Source of the DNA: Oxalobacteraceae bacterium | GTDB taxonomy: Bacteria > Pseudomonadota > Gammaproteobacteria > Burkholderiales > Burkholderiaceae_D | Assembly: GCA_947374865.1 (NCBI GenBank) | Contig: CANCDR010000020.1 | Span: 1-46,363 of the forward strand | DNA length: 46,363 nt | Direction: 5' to 3' | In this document: one piece after another, positions 1-9,727 of the stretch | Position numbering within the stretch: the stretch's first letter is position 1 | Layout of the letters: each line of letters opens with the position of its first letter | Position numbers and translations under genes: made by a program | The notes under the pieces: model-generated | Told to the model about the DNA's origin: nothing | The model's input: the letters and a program-made list of their open reading frames with translations, nothing else | The model's database searches: none

Positions 1-827
1 TCCGGCTCCTGGCGATACTGTTCGGCGATCATGAAGCAAAACACGGCCGGCGGCAGCGCGGCAAACAGATACATCTGGCCGCGTTGAACCGCTGACAGCT
101 GCAGCGCGTTATCGAGCAGCCAAGCCACCAGAAGGCCGCCAACAGGGCACACGATCGCGCCCGCCAATCCGATGTGCCAGCTCTTGAAACTCACGTCCAG
201 CATGCGCACGCCCAGCGCAAACAGCATCAACGGAATGCTGGCATCTCCGGCCATTTTGAGGGCTATAAACAAGGCCGGCGGCAGACTGATATGCAAGGCT
301 GAAAAACCAAGACCAATCATCATGGCCAGCATCATTGGGCTGGCCAGTAGCTTGAACGAGGTGCGCGGGCTCGCCTCACGACCGTGCGCGATGATCTTGA
401 TCCCGAGCGTAAAGTAGACCAGGTTCGCCGCCATAAAGAGCGCCACCGCCGCCGGCAAGGCCTCACGGCCAAATGCCAGTACAGCCAGTGGCAGTCCCAT
501 ATTGCCGCAATTGTTATACATTATCGGCGGCACAAAACTGCGCACATCGTAACCGCATAAACGCGCGACCGGCCAGGCCAGCAAACCCGAGCCAAGGCAA
601 ATCAACATGCCGGCGCCGATCAATAGTCCGTTATGCGCAACATCAAAATCTTTGCCCGCTAATGCCGTAAAGACCAGCAGCGGACAGAGGATCTCCATGC
701 TGATCCGATTAACGGCACTAATATCGGTGCGCGCTGCGTTACCGCGCACGCGTGCATAGACATAGCCTAAGCCGATAATAATAAATACCGGCAGAATAAT
801 ATCGAGAATACGTTCGATGAGATGCAT
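1..827 (-). CDS. AEC-family (auxin efflux carrier-like) permease, 3' end outside window
   Basis: The minus strand reads open from an ATG at 827 to the left edge (about 275 residues seen, no stop), so the C-terminus is missing. It begins MHLIERILDIILPVFIIIG and is almost entirely hydrophobic helices. The segment YNNCGNMGLPLAVLAFG is the conserved Asn/Gly-rich region of the AEC/BART transporter family, which includes malonate and other carboxylate permeases. Substrate cannot be told from sequence. The start lies 13 bp after the stop of the Kef-type antiporter gene, without a clear ribosome binding site, so the two are probably cotranscribed. Family assignment is firm; function beyond transporter is not. 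Confidence 0.85.
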   Translation of the reverse strand, partial: MHLIERILDIILPVFIIIGLGYVYARVRGNAARTDISAVNRISMEILCPLLVFTALAGKDFDVAHNGLLIGAGMLICLGSGLLAWPVARLCGYDVRSFVPPIMYNNCGNMGLPLAVLAFGREALPAAVALFMAANLVYFTLGIKIIAHGREASPRTSFKLLASPMMLAMMIGLGFSALHISLPPALFIALKMAGDASIPLMLFALGVRMLDVSFKSWHIGLAGAIVCPVGGLLVAWLLDNALQLSAVQRGQMYLFAALPPAVFCFMIAEQYRQEP

Positions 828-840
828 GAGATTTTTCTAC

Positions 841-2835
841 TTATGCCGCGGGTTTGAGGAGCCGCTTTTCTGCCCGCGCCACCGCTTCAGATGCGCCGCG
901 CAAGACCACGGTATCGCCCTCTGCCAACAGCGTTGCCGGATCAAGTTCGAGGAAATTACCTGCACGCCGAAGGGCCGAGACTTCTGCATGAATATCGGCC
1001 AGCCGCAGTGCGCCCAACGGTTTGCCGATCACGCCAGCACCCGGCTCAAGCGTGACAGAATGCAGACGCAGATGCAGATGTTCCTCATCGTCCTGCGCAT
1101 CGCCGACGCCGTGAAAATAGCCGCGCAGAGACGCATAGCGTTCATCGCGCGCCGCCTGCACACGGTGCACCACGCGGCGCAGCGGCACACCGAGTAACAC
1201 CAGCGCATGCGAAGCTAGCATCAGACTGCCTTCGATCACTTCAGGCACCACCTCAGCGGCGCCAGCAGCGCGCAATTTATCCAGATCGGCATCGTCATGA
1301 CTACGCACGATGACAGGTAGTTTCGGTGCCAGTTCACGCACAAAATGCAAGACCTTGAGCGCCGATGCCGTGTCGGCATAACTGATCACCACCGCCGCAG
1401 CACGATGAATGCCGGCGGCGACCAGACTTTCGCGGCGTGCTGCATCACCATATGAAACGTTGGCGCCACCGGCCTGTGCTTCGCGCACCCGGTCCGGATC
1501 CAGATCGAGGGCGTGGTAGGCGATTTTTTCTTCGGTCAAAAGATTGGCCAGATTTTGGCCGCTACGACCAAAGCCGGCGATGATCACATGCTGCTGCGTC
1601 TTCATGCTGCGGGCGGCGATTTTTGTCAGGGCCAAAGACTGCAGCATCCATTCATTGCGCGACAATTTCATGACGATGGCATCGCTGCGCGCCAGAATCA
1701 GCGGCGCGGCCAGCATCGATAACACCATCGCTGCCAGAATCAATTGTTCGAACAGCGGATCGATCATGCGCAGCCCGCCCGCCTGATTGAGTAATACGAA
1801 GCCAAATTCACCCGCCTGCGCGAGCGCCAACCCGGTACGCAGCGCCACACCGGTAGAGGTGCCAAAGGCTTTGGCCAGTCCGGTAATCAGACCAAACTTG
1901 AGCAGCATCGGTCCGATTAATAACAGCAGTACCAGCCACCAGTTCTGCAGCACCAGCGGCACATTGAGCAGCATGCCGACGGTAATAAAAAACAGCCCGA
2001 GCAGCACATCGCGGAAAGGCTTGATGTCTTCTTCGACCTGGTGTTTGAATTCGGTTTCCGAGATCAGCATGCCGGCGACGAAAGCGCCCAGCGCGAGCGA
2101 CAGACCGGCGCGCTCTGTTATCCAGGCCGCGCCCAGCGTAATGAGCAGCAGGTTGAGCATGAACAGCTCCTGCGAACGACGCTTGACGACGATACGAAAC
2201 CAGCGCCGGATCAGTTTTTGACCAAACACCAGCAGCAGCACCAGTACACACAAGGCCTTGAGCGCAGCCCAGGCCAGTGCCGCGACAACGTCGCCTTGCG
2301 GGTCGGCCAAAGAGGGCACCATGATCAGCAGGGGAACCAGGGCCAAGTCCTGAAACAGCAGAATGCCGATAATGCGCCGGCCATGCTCGCTCTCTAACTC
2401 CAGTCGCTCGTTGAGCATCTTCGACACGATGGCGGTGGACGACATCGCCAGCGCCCCGCCGAGCGCCACCGCAGCTTGCCAGCTGATTTGAAACAATGGC
2501 GGCAGCATCCAGCGCATGAGCAGACCGAACAATACCGTCGCCGCAATCGTCAGTAAGACCTGCGCCAGCCCGAGTCCGAACACGGTCTTGCGCATGGCCG
2601 ATAATTTCGGCAGGGAGAATTCCAGTCCGATGGAAAACATCAGGAAAACAACGCCAAACTCGGCTAGCTGATGGGTGCTCGCATCGTCCTGCGCCCAGCC
2701 CAGTGCATGGGGGCCGAGGATCGCCCCGACCACCAAATAACCCAGCATGGGCGGCAAATGCAGCATGCGAAAGGCGACCACGCCCAACACGGCGGCGCCC
2801 AGCAAGAGCAAGGTAAGTTCAAGAGCAGAGAACAT
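841..2835 (-). CDS. Monovalent cation:proton antiporter, CPA2/Kef family, with RCK domain
   Basis: 664 residues. The first ~390 residues are multiple membrane helices of the Na+/H+ exchanger fold (GYLVVGAILGPHALG near the start, then FLMFSIGLEFSLPKL). A Rossmann TrkA-N/RCK domain follows, beginning near residue 413 with HVIIAGFGRSGQNLANLL, and a TrkA-C domain occupies about residues 570-660. This is the layout of KefB/KefC glutathione-gated K+ efflux systems and related YbaL-type antiporters. No kefF/kefG ancillary oxidoreductase gene is adjacent, so glutathione gating is unproven. It is divergent from kdsD and is followed by the AEC permease gene. Confidence 0.92.
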   Translation of the reverse strand: MFSALELTLLLLGAAVLGVVAFRMLHLPPMLGYLVVGAILGPHALGWAQDDASTHQLAEFGVVFLMFSIGLEFSLPKLSAMRKTVFGLGLAQVLLTIAATVLFGLLMRWMLPPLFQISWQAAVALGGALAMSSTAIVSKMLNERLELESEHGRRIIGILLFQDLALVPLLIMVPSLADPQGDVVAALAWAALKALCVLVLLLVFGQKLIRRWFRIVVKRRSQELFMLNLLLITLGAAWITERAGLSLALGAFVAGMLISETEFKHQVEEDIKPFRDVLLGLFFITVGMLLNVPLVLQNWWLVLLLLIGPMLLKFGLITGLAKAFGTSTGVALRTGLALAQAGEFGFVLLNQAGGLRMIDPLFEQLILAAMVLSMLAAPLILARSDAIVMKLSRNEWMLQSLALTKIAARSMKTQQHVIIAGFGRSGQNLANLLTEEKIAYHALDLDPDRVREAQAGGANVSYGDAARRESLVAAGIHRAAAVVISYADTASALKVLHFVRELAPKLPVIVRSHDDADLDKLRAAGAAEVVPEVIEGSLMLASHALVLLGVPLRRVVHRVQAARDERYASLRGYFHGVGDAQDDEEHLHLRLHSVTLEPGAGVIGKPLGALRLADIHAEVSALRRAGNFLELDPATLLAEGDTVVLRGASEAVARAEKRLLKPAA

Positions 2836-2931
2836 GCAGGTCCATAAAATAAAAGCGTCCGCCAGCAGGAAACATCAACGCACAGCAAGGCAAAGTCGCT
2901 TCTGGCAAGTTTTTTGCTTAAGGATTTCGTT

Positions 2932-2937
2932 TATACT
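2932..2937 (+). promoter_or_regulatory. Putative -10 element of the kdsD promoter
   Basis: TATACT lies only 6 bases before the kdsD ATG at 2944, with a T-rich stretch (2910-2915) about 16 bp upstream as a poor -35. If it is used, transcription would begin at or next to the start codon. No Shine-Dalgarno sequence is visible between it and the ATG. The call is by eye. Confidence 0.45.
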
Positions 2938-2943
2938 TGAGTC

Positions 2944-3972
2944 ATGAGTGTACCCCATCAAAATTCCACGCCCGCAGCTTTCGATGCGAAAAAGTCCCAA
3001 CGTGCACGCGAACTGGCCTGTGCCACGCTGCAAATTGAGGCCGATGCCATCTTGGCTTTGCGCGATCGCCTCTCGACCACGGATCAGGATCAATTCGCCC
3101 AGGCCTTAGCGCTGATGCTCCATTGCAGCGGACGCGTCGTGGTGTCCGGCATGGGCAAATCCGGTCATATCGGCCGTAAAATTGCCGCCACCCTGTCCTC
3201 GACTGGCACGCCGGCCCTGTTCTTGCATCCGGGCGAAGCCGCGCACGGCGATCTGGGTATGGTCACCGCGCAGGATGTTTTCCTGGCGATTTCCTACTCG
3301 GGCGAAGCGGGCGAACTGGCCGCCATCGTGCCGACCATTAAGCGCATGGATGTGCCAATGATCGCCATGACCGGCAATCCAGCCTCCAGCCTGGCGCAGT
3401 TAGCGCAGGTGCATTTGAATATTCAGGTCGACAAGGAAGCCTGTCCGCTTAATCTCGCGCCGACCACCAGCACCACCGTCACGCTGGCGCTGGGTGACGC
3501 CCTGGCGCTGGCATTGCTGGATGCGCGCGGCTTTCGCGAAGAAGATTTTGCCCGCTCCCACCCCGGCGGCGCGCTCGGCCGGCGCCTGCTGACCCATGTA
3601 CGCGACGTCATGCGCAGCGGTGACGCCATACCGGCTGTCAAAGCTAACGCCACGCTGTCGACCACGCTGATGGAAATCACCCGCAAGGGCATGGCCATGA
3701 CGGCCATCGTGGATGACCAGTTTCGCGTCATCGGCGTCTTCACCGACGGCGACTTGCGCCGTATGATCGAGTCGCAGCAGGATTTCCGCAGTGTGTCGAT
3801 GGACCAGATCATGCATCGCCAGCCGCACACGATCGGGCCCGATCAGCTGGCCGTCGATGCGGTCCATTTGATGGAACAATTCCGTATTAATCAGGTACTG
3901 GTCGCCGATGCGCAGGGTGTGCTGGTCGGCGCTCTGCATATCCATGATCTGACGCGCGCCAAGGTGATCTGA
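2944..3972 (+). CDS. kdsD: Arabinose-5-phosphate isomerase KdsD
   Basis: 342 residues; interconverts ribulose-5-phosphate and arabinose-5-phosphate, the first step of KDO synthesis for LPS. An SIS domain (about residues 55-190) carries GMGKSGHIG (69-77) and HPGEAAHGDLG (95-105), both hallmarks of KdsD/GutQ. Two CBS domains fill residues ~221-342. The length matches the family (~330). It is first in the kdsD-kdsC-lptC-lptA-lptB operon, which argues for KdsD rather than GutQ. The stop TGA shares one base with the kdsC ATG. There is no ribosome binding site ahead of the start and a -10-like element sits immediately upstream. Confidence 0.97.
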   Translation: MSVPHQNSTPAAFDAKKSQRARELACATLQIEADAILALRDRLSTTDQDQFAQALALMLHCSGRVVVSGMGKSGHIGRKIAATLSSTGTPALFLHPGEAAHGDLGMVTAQDVFLAISYSGEAGELAAIVPTIKRMDVPMIAMTGNPASSLAQLAQVHLNIQVDKEACPLNLAPTTSTTVTLALGDALALALLDARGFREEDFARSHPGGALGRRLLTHVRDVMRSGDAIPAVKANATLSTTLMEITRKGMAMTAIVDDQFRVIGVFTDGDLRRMIESQQDFRSVSMDQIMHRQPHTIGPDQLAVDAVHLMEQFRINQVLVADAQGVLVGALHIHDLTRAKVI

Positions 3973-4511
3973 TGACGACCCTCGATCTGACCGACGTACT
4001 CGCGCGCGCAGCCGCCATCAAGCTGATGATCTTCGACGTTGACGGCGTACTCACCGATGGCAGTCTGCACTTTGGCGCCGAAGGCGAAGCACTCAAGACC
4101 TTCAATGTTCTGGATGGTCACGGCATCAAACAGTTACAACATGCGGGCGTCGCTACGGCCATCATCAGCGCTCGCCGCTCACCCATCGTCGCCCGCCGCG
4201 CAGCCGATCTGGGTATCGCCCATGTTCAACAAGGCGTGCACGATAAGCTGGCCGGCTTTGAACAGCTCCTGCAGGCGACTGGCATGCAGGCCGCCGACTG
4301 CGGCTTCGTCGGTGACGACGTGATCGATTTGCCGATTTTACTGCGCGTTGGTTTTGCCGCCAGCGTGCCGAACGGCCATGCCGAGGTACGAAGCCGGGTA
4401 CATTACGTGACCCAGACGCGCGGCGGCCAAGGTGCTGCGCGCGAATTATGCGACCTGATCCTGCGCGCCCAGGGACATTACGAGGCGGCGTTGGCGCCTT
4501 ATTTGCAATGA
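3972..4511 (+). CDS. kdsC: 3-deoxy-D-manno-octulosonate-8-phosphate phosphatase KdsC
   Basis: 179 residues, a short HAD-superfamily phosphatase that dephosphorylates KDO-8-phosphate to KDO in the cytoplasm. The catalytic loop DVDGVLTDG is at residues 22-30 and the GDD motif (114-116) lies in GFVGDDVIDLPIL; there is no large cap domain, as expected for KdsC tetramers. The gene overlaps kdsD by one base and its stop overlaps the lptC ATG (ATGA), implying translational coupling. Identification is secure from motif and context. Confidence 0.97.
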   Translation: MTTLDLTDVLARAAAIKLMIFDVDGVLTDGSLHFGAEGEALKTFNVLDGHGIKQLQHAGVATAIISARRSPIVARRAADLGIAHVQQGVHDKLAGFEQLLQATGMQAADCGFVGDDVIDLPILLRVGFAASVPNGHAEVRSRVHYVTQTRGGQGAARELCDLILRAQGHYEAALAPYLQ

Positions 4512-5095
4512 GTCTTCAAGCCAGCCGGGAGCGCATTCGTCTCGCACTCCTGATTGTCCTGGTCGCCGGCCTGGCCTTGGGCAGCTTCTGGATTCTGGCC
4601 CTGCTGCGCCAGAGCGGCGAAAGCGCCCTGCCGATCGCCAAGGATGAAATCGACTTCACAGTAGAAAAGTTCAACTTCGTGCGCATGTCCAAATCAGGCG
4701 AGGCACGCTACAACATTTCGGGCCACAGAATGCGCCATTTTCCGCACAACGACAGCTTCGAGATAGATCAACCACTATTGCATAACCTGGCGCCGGGTCA
4801 GGCACCGATGAACATGAAGGCCATGCGGGCCGTGATTGAAAAAGGTAATAAGCGCATTCACCTGCACGACAAGGTAGAAGTCGACCGACCGGCCTCAGAA
4901 CAAAATCCTGTTTTTCAGTTACGCACCGATTATCTGCTGGTCCTACCCGATGACGACCTCATACGGACCACTCAGTTAGTCCATATCCAGTCTGGTCGCG
5001 CCGACATCACTGCTACCGGCATGGAAGCGAATAATGCAACGCGGCAGATTTTTTTAAGCAGTAAAGTGAGTGGCTCGTTTCTGCCACCGCCTTAA
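4508..5095 (+). CDS. lptC: LPS export ABC transporter periplasmic protein LptC
   Basis: 195 residues from the ATG at 4508, chosen because it overlaps the kdsC stop (ATGA) and places the membrane anchor (about residues 11-35, LALLIVLVAGLALGSFWILA) at the N-terminus. A longer reading from 4448 would put 20 unlikely residues before it. The rest is a periplasmic beta-jellyroll LptC domain that passes LPS from the LptB2FG transporter to LptA. Sequence conservation in this family is low, so the call leans on its position between kdsC and lptA, its length and the single N-terminal anchor. Confidence 0.93.
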   Translation: MSLQASRERIRLALLIVLVAGLALGSFWILALLRQSGESALPIAKDEIDFTVEKFNFVRMSKSGEARYNISGHRMRHFPHNDSFEIDQPLLHNLAPGQAPMNMKAMRAVIEKGNKRIHLHDKVEVDRPASEQNPVFQLRTDYLLVLPDDDLIRTTQLVHIQSGRADITATGMEANNATRQIFLSSKVSGSFLPPP

Positions 5096-5161
5096 TTTTT
5101 ATCTTGTGCAGATAGATGCACGAAGTGCGGGCCGGCGCCCTTTATTCCGGAAGGATTGGCA

Positions 5162-5713
5162 ATGAATAAATTAGCGAAACTTTTTTTGTTGGCGCTCAAC
5201 ATGGGACTGTGTGCGGCCGTGCATGCTGAGAAAGCAGACACTGGCAAGCCGGTCAATTTCGAAGCCGAGCAAATGGCTGTCGACGATGTCAAGCAGATCC
5301 GCACCCTGAGCGGCAATGTCATCGTCACGCGTGGCTCTATGATTTTAAAAGCCGACAAAATGATCCTCACGGTCACGCCCGAGGGCTACCAGTCGGCAGT
5401 CTTGTTCGCCGATCCAGGCAAGCTCGCCACCTTCCGCCAGAAGCGCGATGGCGGCGCCGATTTATGGATGGACGGGCATGCCGAACGTATCGAATATGAC
5501 GAAAAGACCGAATTGGTTAAACTGATTTCCAAAGCGCAGATGCGTCGGCTCGACGGCACCAAGCCGTCCGATAATGTCGAGGCTGAATTCATTTCCTATG
5601 ACAGTCGGGCTGAATTTTTAAGCGTCAACAACACCGCCAAAGGTGAAAGCAAACCTGGTGCCGGACGTATCAAGGGCAGCTTCCAGACCACGCCTGAAGT
5701 GAAGGCGCCATGA
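5162..5713 (+). CDS. lptA: LPS transport periplasmic protein LptA
   Basis: 183 residues from the ATG at 5162, which has a good ribosome binding site (GGAAGGA) about 8 bases upstream; an in-frame TTG two codons earlier is less well placed. It begins [24 protein letters not shown], a Sec signal peptide with likely cleavage after VHA. The OstA-type beta-jellyroll follows, including [19 protein letters not shown] and [17 protein letters not shown]. LptA forms the periplasmic bridge carrying LPS from LptC to LptD. The end overlaps the start of lptB by 4 bases. Confidence 0.95.
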   Translation: MNKLAKLFLLALNMGLCAAVHAEKADTGKPVNFEAEQMAVDDVKQIRTLSGNVIVTRGSMILKADKMILTVTPEGYQSAVLFADPGKLATFRQKRDGGADLWMDGHAERIEYDEKTELVKLISKAQMRRLDGTKPSDNVEAEFISYDSRAEFLSVNNTAKGESKPGAGRIKGSFQTTPEVKAP

Positions 5714-6456
5714 TGACCAGTACCTTGCAAGTCATGGGCCTGAAAAAAAGTTATGGCGCGCGCAAGGTGGTGGCAGATTTTTCACTCCATATCGCCAGCG
5801 GTGAAGTGGTCGGCTTACTGGGCCCGAATGGCGCCGGTAAAACGACCTCGTTTTATATGATCGTCGGATTAGTGCCCTCCGATGCCGGCGAAATTCGACT
5901 CGATGGCGTAGATATTTCCCGCCTGCCGATTCACCGTCGTGCCACGCTCGGCTTATCTTACCTGCCACAGGAAGCCTCGGTGTTTCGTAAATTGAGCGTG
6001 GAAGATAATATTCGCGCCGTGCTCGAATTGCAGCGTGACGCGCAGGGCAAACCCCTCGACCGGATCGCCATCGATGGCCGCCTGGATGCCTTGCTGGCAG
6101 ATTTGCAAATTGAAAAACTGCGCGAGAGTCAGGCACTGTCGCTGTCCGGCGGGGAGCGGCGGCGCGTCGAAATCGCCCGCGCCCTGGCGACGAATCCACG
6201 CTTCGTTTTACTCGACGAGCCCTTCGCTGGCGTCGATCCGATCGCCGTGATCGAAATCCAGCGCATCGTGCGTTTTCTTAAAGAGCGCGGTATCGGCGTG
6301 CTCATCACTGATCATAATGTACGCGAAACGCTGGGCATCTGTGACCGTGCCTATATTATTAACCAAGGTGAAGTACTGGCCAACGGCAGTCCTGATGACA
6401 TCATTGCCAATGAATCCGTGCGCCGGGTCTATCTGGGAGAACACTTCCGCATGTAG
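5710..6456 (+). CDS. lptB: LPS export ABC transporter ATP-binding protein LptB
   Basis: 248 residues; the cytoplasmic ATPase powering LPS extraction with LptF and LptG. It carries Walker [10 protein letters not shown] (38-46), the signature LSGGE (145-149), Walker B FVLLDE (165-170) and an H-loop in [11 protein letters not shown]. The Q-loop region [18 protein letters not shown] is typical of LptB. lptF and lptG are not in this window, as usual since they form a separate operon. The gene overlaps lptA and is followed after 30 bp by rpoN, a common proteobacterial order. Confidence 0.97.
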   Translation: MMTSTLQVMGLKKSYGARKVVADFSLHIASGEVVGLLGPNGAGKTTSFYMIVGLVPSDAGEIRLDGVDISRLPIHRRATLGLSYLPQEASVFRKLSVEDNIRAVLELQRDAQGKPLDRIAIDGRLDALLADLQIEKLRESQALSLSGGERRRVEIARALATNPRFVLLDEPFAGVDPIAVIEIQRIVRFLKERGIGVLITDHNVRETLGICDRAYIINQGEVLANGSPDDIIANESVRRVYLGEHFRM

Positions 6457-6486
6457 GGACGTGAATGGCCTGGAAATGAAGTCACT

Positions 6487-7980
6487 ATGAAACAATCGCT
6501 GCAACTTCGCGTTTCTCAGCATCTGGCATTGACGCCACAGCTGCAGCAGTCGATCCGGCTATTGCAGCTGTCAACGCTTGAGCTGCATCAGGAACTCGAG
6601 CAAATCCTGACCGACAATCCGATGCTCGAGCGCGTCGACAATCCGCTCGATCACTCGGTGCGCTTACTGGCCGATGGCGCCCTATCACCTGCCCCCAGCG
6701 CAGACGGCGCAGCGGGCAGCAGCGACATCGCCAACGCGTCGAGCAACACCCCCGCCAGTGACGCCGACATTCCTGCCGCTGACAGCAGCGAAGCATCCGA
6801 CACACCGGCCACCAGCGAATCCGACTGGAGCTTCGATGATGTTGCGCGAACCGCCAAAGCGCCGGATGACGAGGATGCACGGCCGCAGTTAGGCGCCTAT
6901 CAGATCACCCTGCGCGAACATCTGCTCGAACAAATGCGCGTGAGTGTGCGCGATCTGCGTGACCGCGCTCTGGTCGAATGCGTGATCGATGCATTAAATG
7001 AAGACGGCTACCTGGAAGAGTCGCTCGAAGATATCCACCAGCGTCTGCCTGCCGAGTGTGACATTGATCTCGACGAACTCACGATAGCACTCAAGATGGT
7101 GCAAAGCTTTGACCCCTCTGGTGTCGCTGCGCGCACGCCGAGCGAATGTCTGGCCTTACAAATTCGTCAGATGCCGCATATTGCGCTGGTCACGCGGCGG
7201 CGTGCGATCGTGATCGTCGAGGCGCATCTGCTGCTGTTTGCCCAGCGCGATTTCAATAAATTAAAAAAGGCCCTCGACTGCGACGACGAAGATTTACGCG
7301 AAGCGCAAACGGTGATCCGCCAGTGTAATCCGCATCCCGGCGCCAGTTTTGCGCGTGATGCTTCTGACTACGTTGTGCCGGACGTCATTGTCAAAAAGAC
7401 TAAATCCGGCTGGACCGTTTTGCTCAACCATGACGTTATGCCAAGACTGCGCGTGAATGCGCTGTACGCCAACATACTCAAGCAAAACAAGGGGGAAGGA
7501 TCGCTGGCGCCACAGCTGCAGGAAGCGAAATGGCTGATCAAAAATATGCGCCAACGCTTCGATACCATCCTGCGCGTTTCCGAGGCGATCGTTGAAAGAC
7601 AAAGGAATTTTTTCTCTCACGGTGCCGTTGCCATGCGCCCCCTTGTGTTGCGTGAAATAGCTGATACACTGGGTCTACACGAGAGCACCATTTCTCGCGT
7701 TACCACCCAAAAGTACATGCTGACGCCGCATGGCATGTTCGAACTTAAATACTTCTTTGGCAGCCACGTCGCCACGGAAGCAGGGGGGGAAGCATCATCG
7801 ACGGCCATACGGGCTTTGATTAAACAATTGATAGGAGCTGAAGACGCTAAAACCCCATTTTCTGACAGTAAAATTGCAGATATGCTGAGCGAGCAGGGCA
7901 TGGTCGTAGCGCGTCGTACGGTCGCTAAATACCGCGAAGCCCTGAAGATTCCCCCAGTAAATCTGCGCAAATCGTTGTAG
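6487..7980 (+). CDS. rpoN: RNA polymerase sigma-54 factor RpoN
   Basis: 497 residues. Region I (1-50) is the Gln/Leu-rich activator-interacting segment containing LTPQLQQSIRLLQLSTLEL. Residues ~60-125 are an acidic Ala/Ser/Asp-rich low-complexity linker (region II). Core-binding and DNA-binding regions follow, with the RpoN box ARRTVAKYRE at 475-484. It directs transcription from -24/-12 promoters with enhancer-binding activators, often for nitrogen use, motility and pili. It is cotranscribed with the lpt genes upstream and hpf downstream. Complete and full length. Confidence 0.98.
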   Translation: MKQSLQLRVSQHLALTPQLQQSIRLLQLSTLELHQELEQILTDNPMLERVDNPLDHSVRLLADGALSPAPSADGAAGSSDIANASSNTPASDADIPAADSSEASDTPATSESDWSFDDVARTAKAPDDEDARPQLGAYQITLREHLLEQMRVSVRDLRDRALVECVIDALNEDGYLEESLEDIHQRLPAECDIDLDELTIALKMVQSFDPSGVAARTPSECLALQIRQMPHIALVTRRRAIVIVEAHLLLFAQRDFNKLKKALDCDDEDLREAQTVIRQCNPHPGASFARDASDYVVPDVIVKKTKSGWTVLLNHDVMPRLRVNALYANILKQNKGEGSLAPQLQEAKWLIKNMRQRFDTILRVSEAIVERQRNFFSHGAVAMRPLVLREIADTLGLHESTISRVTTQKYMLTPHGMFELKYFFGSHVATEAGGEASSTAIRALIKQLIGAEDAKTPFSDSKIADMLSEQGMVVARRTVAKYREALKIPPVNLRKSL

Positions 7981-8086
7981 TTATTATTATGTTTTTGTTG
8001 TCGTGTTCGGGCTGTATTGCCGACGCAAAATGCGCCAGTAATGCATGTTTAATGAACCTCCGGCAGCGTAATTACAGGAGTGCTGT

Positions 8087-8440
8087 ATGAATCTCACCAT
8101 CAGTGGACATCACCTCGATTTGACCCCCGCCATTCGCGAACATGTAGAAAGCAAATTGGTGCGCATCCGACGCCATTTCGATCATGTTATTGATATTGCG
8201 GTCATCCTGACCGTCGATAAACTGCCAGAAAAAGAGAAGCGCCAAAAAGCCGAAATTAATTTGCGCCTACGTGGCAAAGACATTCACGTTGAAAGCATCG
8301 CAGAAGATCTGTACGCCGCTATCGACACCCTGATCGACAAGCTCGATCGGCAGGTCATCAAATACAAAAACAAACTGCAGGATCATCATCATGCGGCGAT
8401 CAAACATTTGCCCGAGCAGGAATCGCTCTCGGCGAGTTAA
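8087..8440 (+). CDS. hpf: Ribosome hibernation-promoting factor HPF (short form)
   Basis: 117 residues beginning [20 protein letters not shown], the S30AE/YfiA fold that binds the 30S decoding centre and stabilises inactive 100S ribosomes in stationary phase. The length matches the short HPF class; there is no C-terminal dimerisation domain of the long form. AGGAG lies about 6 bases before the ATG. It follows rpoN by 106 bp, the classic rpoN-hpf pair (the old sigma-54 modulation protein). A rho-independent terminator lies just downstream. Confidence 0.96.
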   Translation: MNLTISGHHLDLTPAIREHVESKLVRIRRHFDHVIDIAVILTVDKLPEKEKRQKAEINLRLRGKDIHVESIAEDLYAAIDTLIDKLDRQVIKYKNKLQDHHHAAIKHLPEQESLSAS

Positions 8441-8465
8441 TCGCACAGCAGACTGATACAAAAGT

Positions 8466-8490
8466 GGGCGCGATGTTGGCGCCCTTTTTT
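8466..8490 (+). terminator. Rho-independent terminator after hpf, possibly bidirectional
   Basis: Perfect 6-bp GC stem GGGCGC / GCGCCC with a 7-base loop followed by six T residues. It ends the kdsD-hpf transcript. On the minus strand the same stem is followed by ACTTTTG, so it may also stop the convergent dgt transcript, whose stop codon is about 50 bp away. Confidence 0.88.
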
Positions 8491-8540
8491 ATGTCTGCAA
8501 GGTGATAGCACTAGCCTGATCGTACAGCGCTGATATCGCG

Positions 8541-9695
8541 TCAGATTTCGTCGACTTGAAACAAGCGCCGATGCTCACGCATGGCATAGCGGTCGGTCAT
8601 GCCGGCGATATAATCGGCGACCTTACGTGCATGCTTGACTGCCTGACGCTGCGGATCAGGATCAGGTTTAGTTACCCGGTGATCGGGCGCGAGCAGCGTG
8701 GGTTCCTGCATGAAAGTATCGAACAGTGCGGTGACAATGCGTTGTGCCTTGCTGGTCATGCGATTAACGCGGTAATGACGATACAGATTTTCGCGCAGGA
8801 AGCGCTTGAGAATGGTCGCCTCGGCAAACATACTGTCAGAAAAAGCGATCAGCGGACCACGATGACGCACGTCATCCAGGGTCTGGATACCCGCATCGGC
8901 AATCCGCGCCGCCGAGGTCTGAATCAGATCCATGATGAGCGCATTGATCATGCGGCGAATCGTCTCGTGAATCGCGCGGCGACCACTTATACCGGGATAC
9001 AGACGCTCGACTTCGTGCCAGTGACGGGCGAACAAATCGACTTCTTCCATCTGTTTTGGCGTGAGCAGTCCGGAGCGCAGACCGTCGTCGATATCGTGAT
9101 TGTTATAAGCAATTTCATCGGCCAGATTCGCCAGCTGGGCTTCCAGCGAAGGCTGTTGATGCGTAAGAAAACGGCGCCCGATCGTACCGAGTTCGGCCGC
9201 ATGCAAGGCCGAACAATGTTTGAGAATGCCCTCACGCGTTTCAAACATCAGATTAAGGCCATCGAAATTACCGTAATGCTCTTCGAGCTTGTCGACCACC
9301 CGCAGGCTCTGCATATTGTGCTCGAACCCGCCATAGTTTTTCATGCAGGCGTTGAGAGCATCTTGTCCGGCGTGACCGAAGGGTGTGTGACCGAGATCAT
9401 GGGCCAGCGAAATGGCTTCGACCAGATCTTCATTCAACATTAAATTACGCGCGATTGAACGAGCAATCTGCGCGACTTCGATACTGTGCGTTAAACGGGT
9501 ACGAAACAAATCGCCTTCATGATTGACGAATACCTGGGTCTTGTATTCAAGCCGGCGAAACGCGGTGGAATGAATAATCCGGTCACGGTCGCGCTGAAAC
9601 TCGGTGCGCGAATCAGGCGCCGCCTCGGCATGACTGCGACCGGGAGAGGTGGCGGAACGGGCCGCATACGGTGCCAGATGTGCTTCGAAGTTCAT
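8541..9695 (-). CDS. dgt: Deoxyguanosinetriphosphate triphosphohydrolase-like protein (HD domain)
   Basis: 384 residues; the dGTPase-like subfamily that hydrolyses dNTPs to deoxynucleoside plus triphosphate. HD-superfamily metal ligands are visible: R-F-R-R-L-E-Y-K near 46-52, H70 in [11 protein letters not shown] at 99-100 and H103 in [12 protein letters not shown]. The length fits the short proteobacterial dGTPase-like proteins rather than the ~500-residue E. coli Dgt, so substrate range may differ. It is last in the pil-aroKB-dgt run, 87 bp after aroKB, and convergent with hpf. Confidence 0.92.
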   Translation of the reverse strand: MNFEAHLAPYAARSATSPGRSHAEAAPDSRTEFQRDRDRIIHSTAFRRLEYKTQVFVNHEGDLFRTRLTHSIEVAQIARSIARNLMLNEDLVEAISLAHDLGHTPFGHAGQDALNACMKNYGGFEHNMQSLRVVDKLEEHYGNFDGLNLMFETREGILKHCSALHAAELGTIGRRFLTHQQPSLEAQLANLADEIAYNNHDIDDGLRSGLLTPKQMEEVDLFARHWHEVERLYPGISGRRAIHETIRRMINALIMDLIQTSAARIADAGIQTLDDVRHRGPLIAFSDSMFAEATILKRFLRENLYRHYRVNRMTSKAQRIVTALFDTFMQEPTLLAPDHRVTKPDPDPQRQAVKHARKVADYIAGMTDRYAMREHRRLFQVDEI

Positions 9696-9727
9696 ATCAA
9701 TTCCAGTTGAAGGCCGGCAGGCTCATT

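Noticed and set aside
8000..8025. GGGCTGTATTGC before hpf as a sigma-54 promoter
   Set aside because: The GG to GC spacing is two bases short of the -24/-12 consensus.
8556..9443. 295-residue open frame on the plus strand opposite dgt
   Set aside because: It lies wholly antisense to a well-supported HD-domain gene, resembles no family and has composition expected of a shadow frame.
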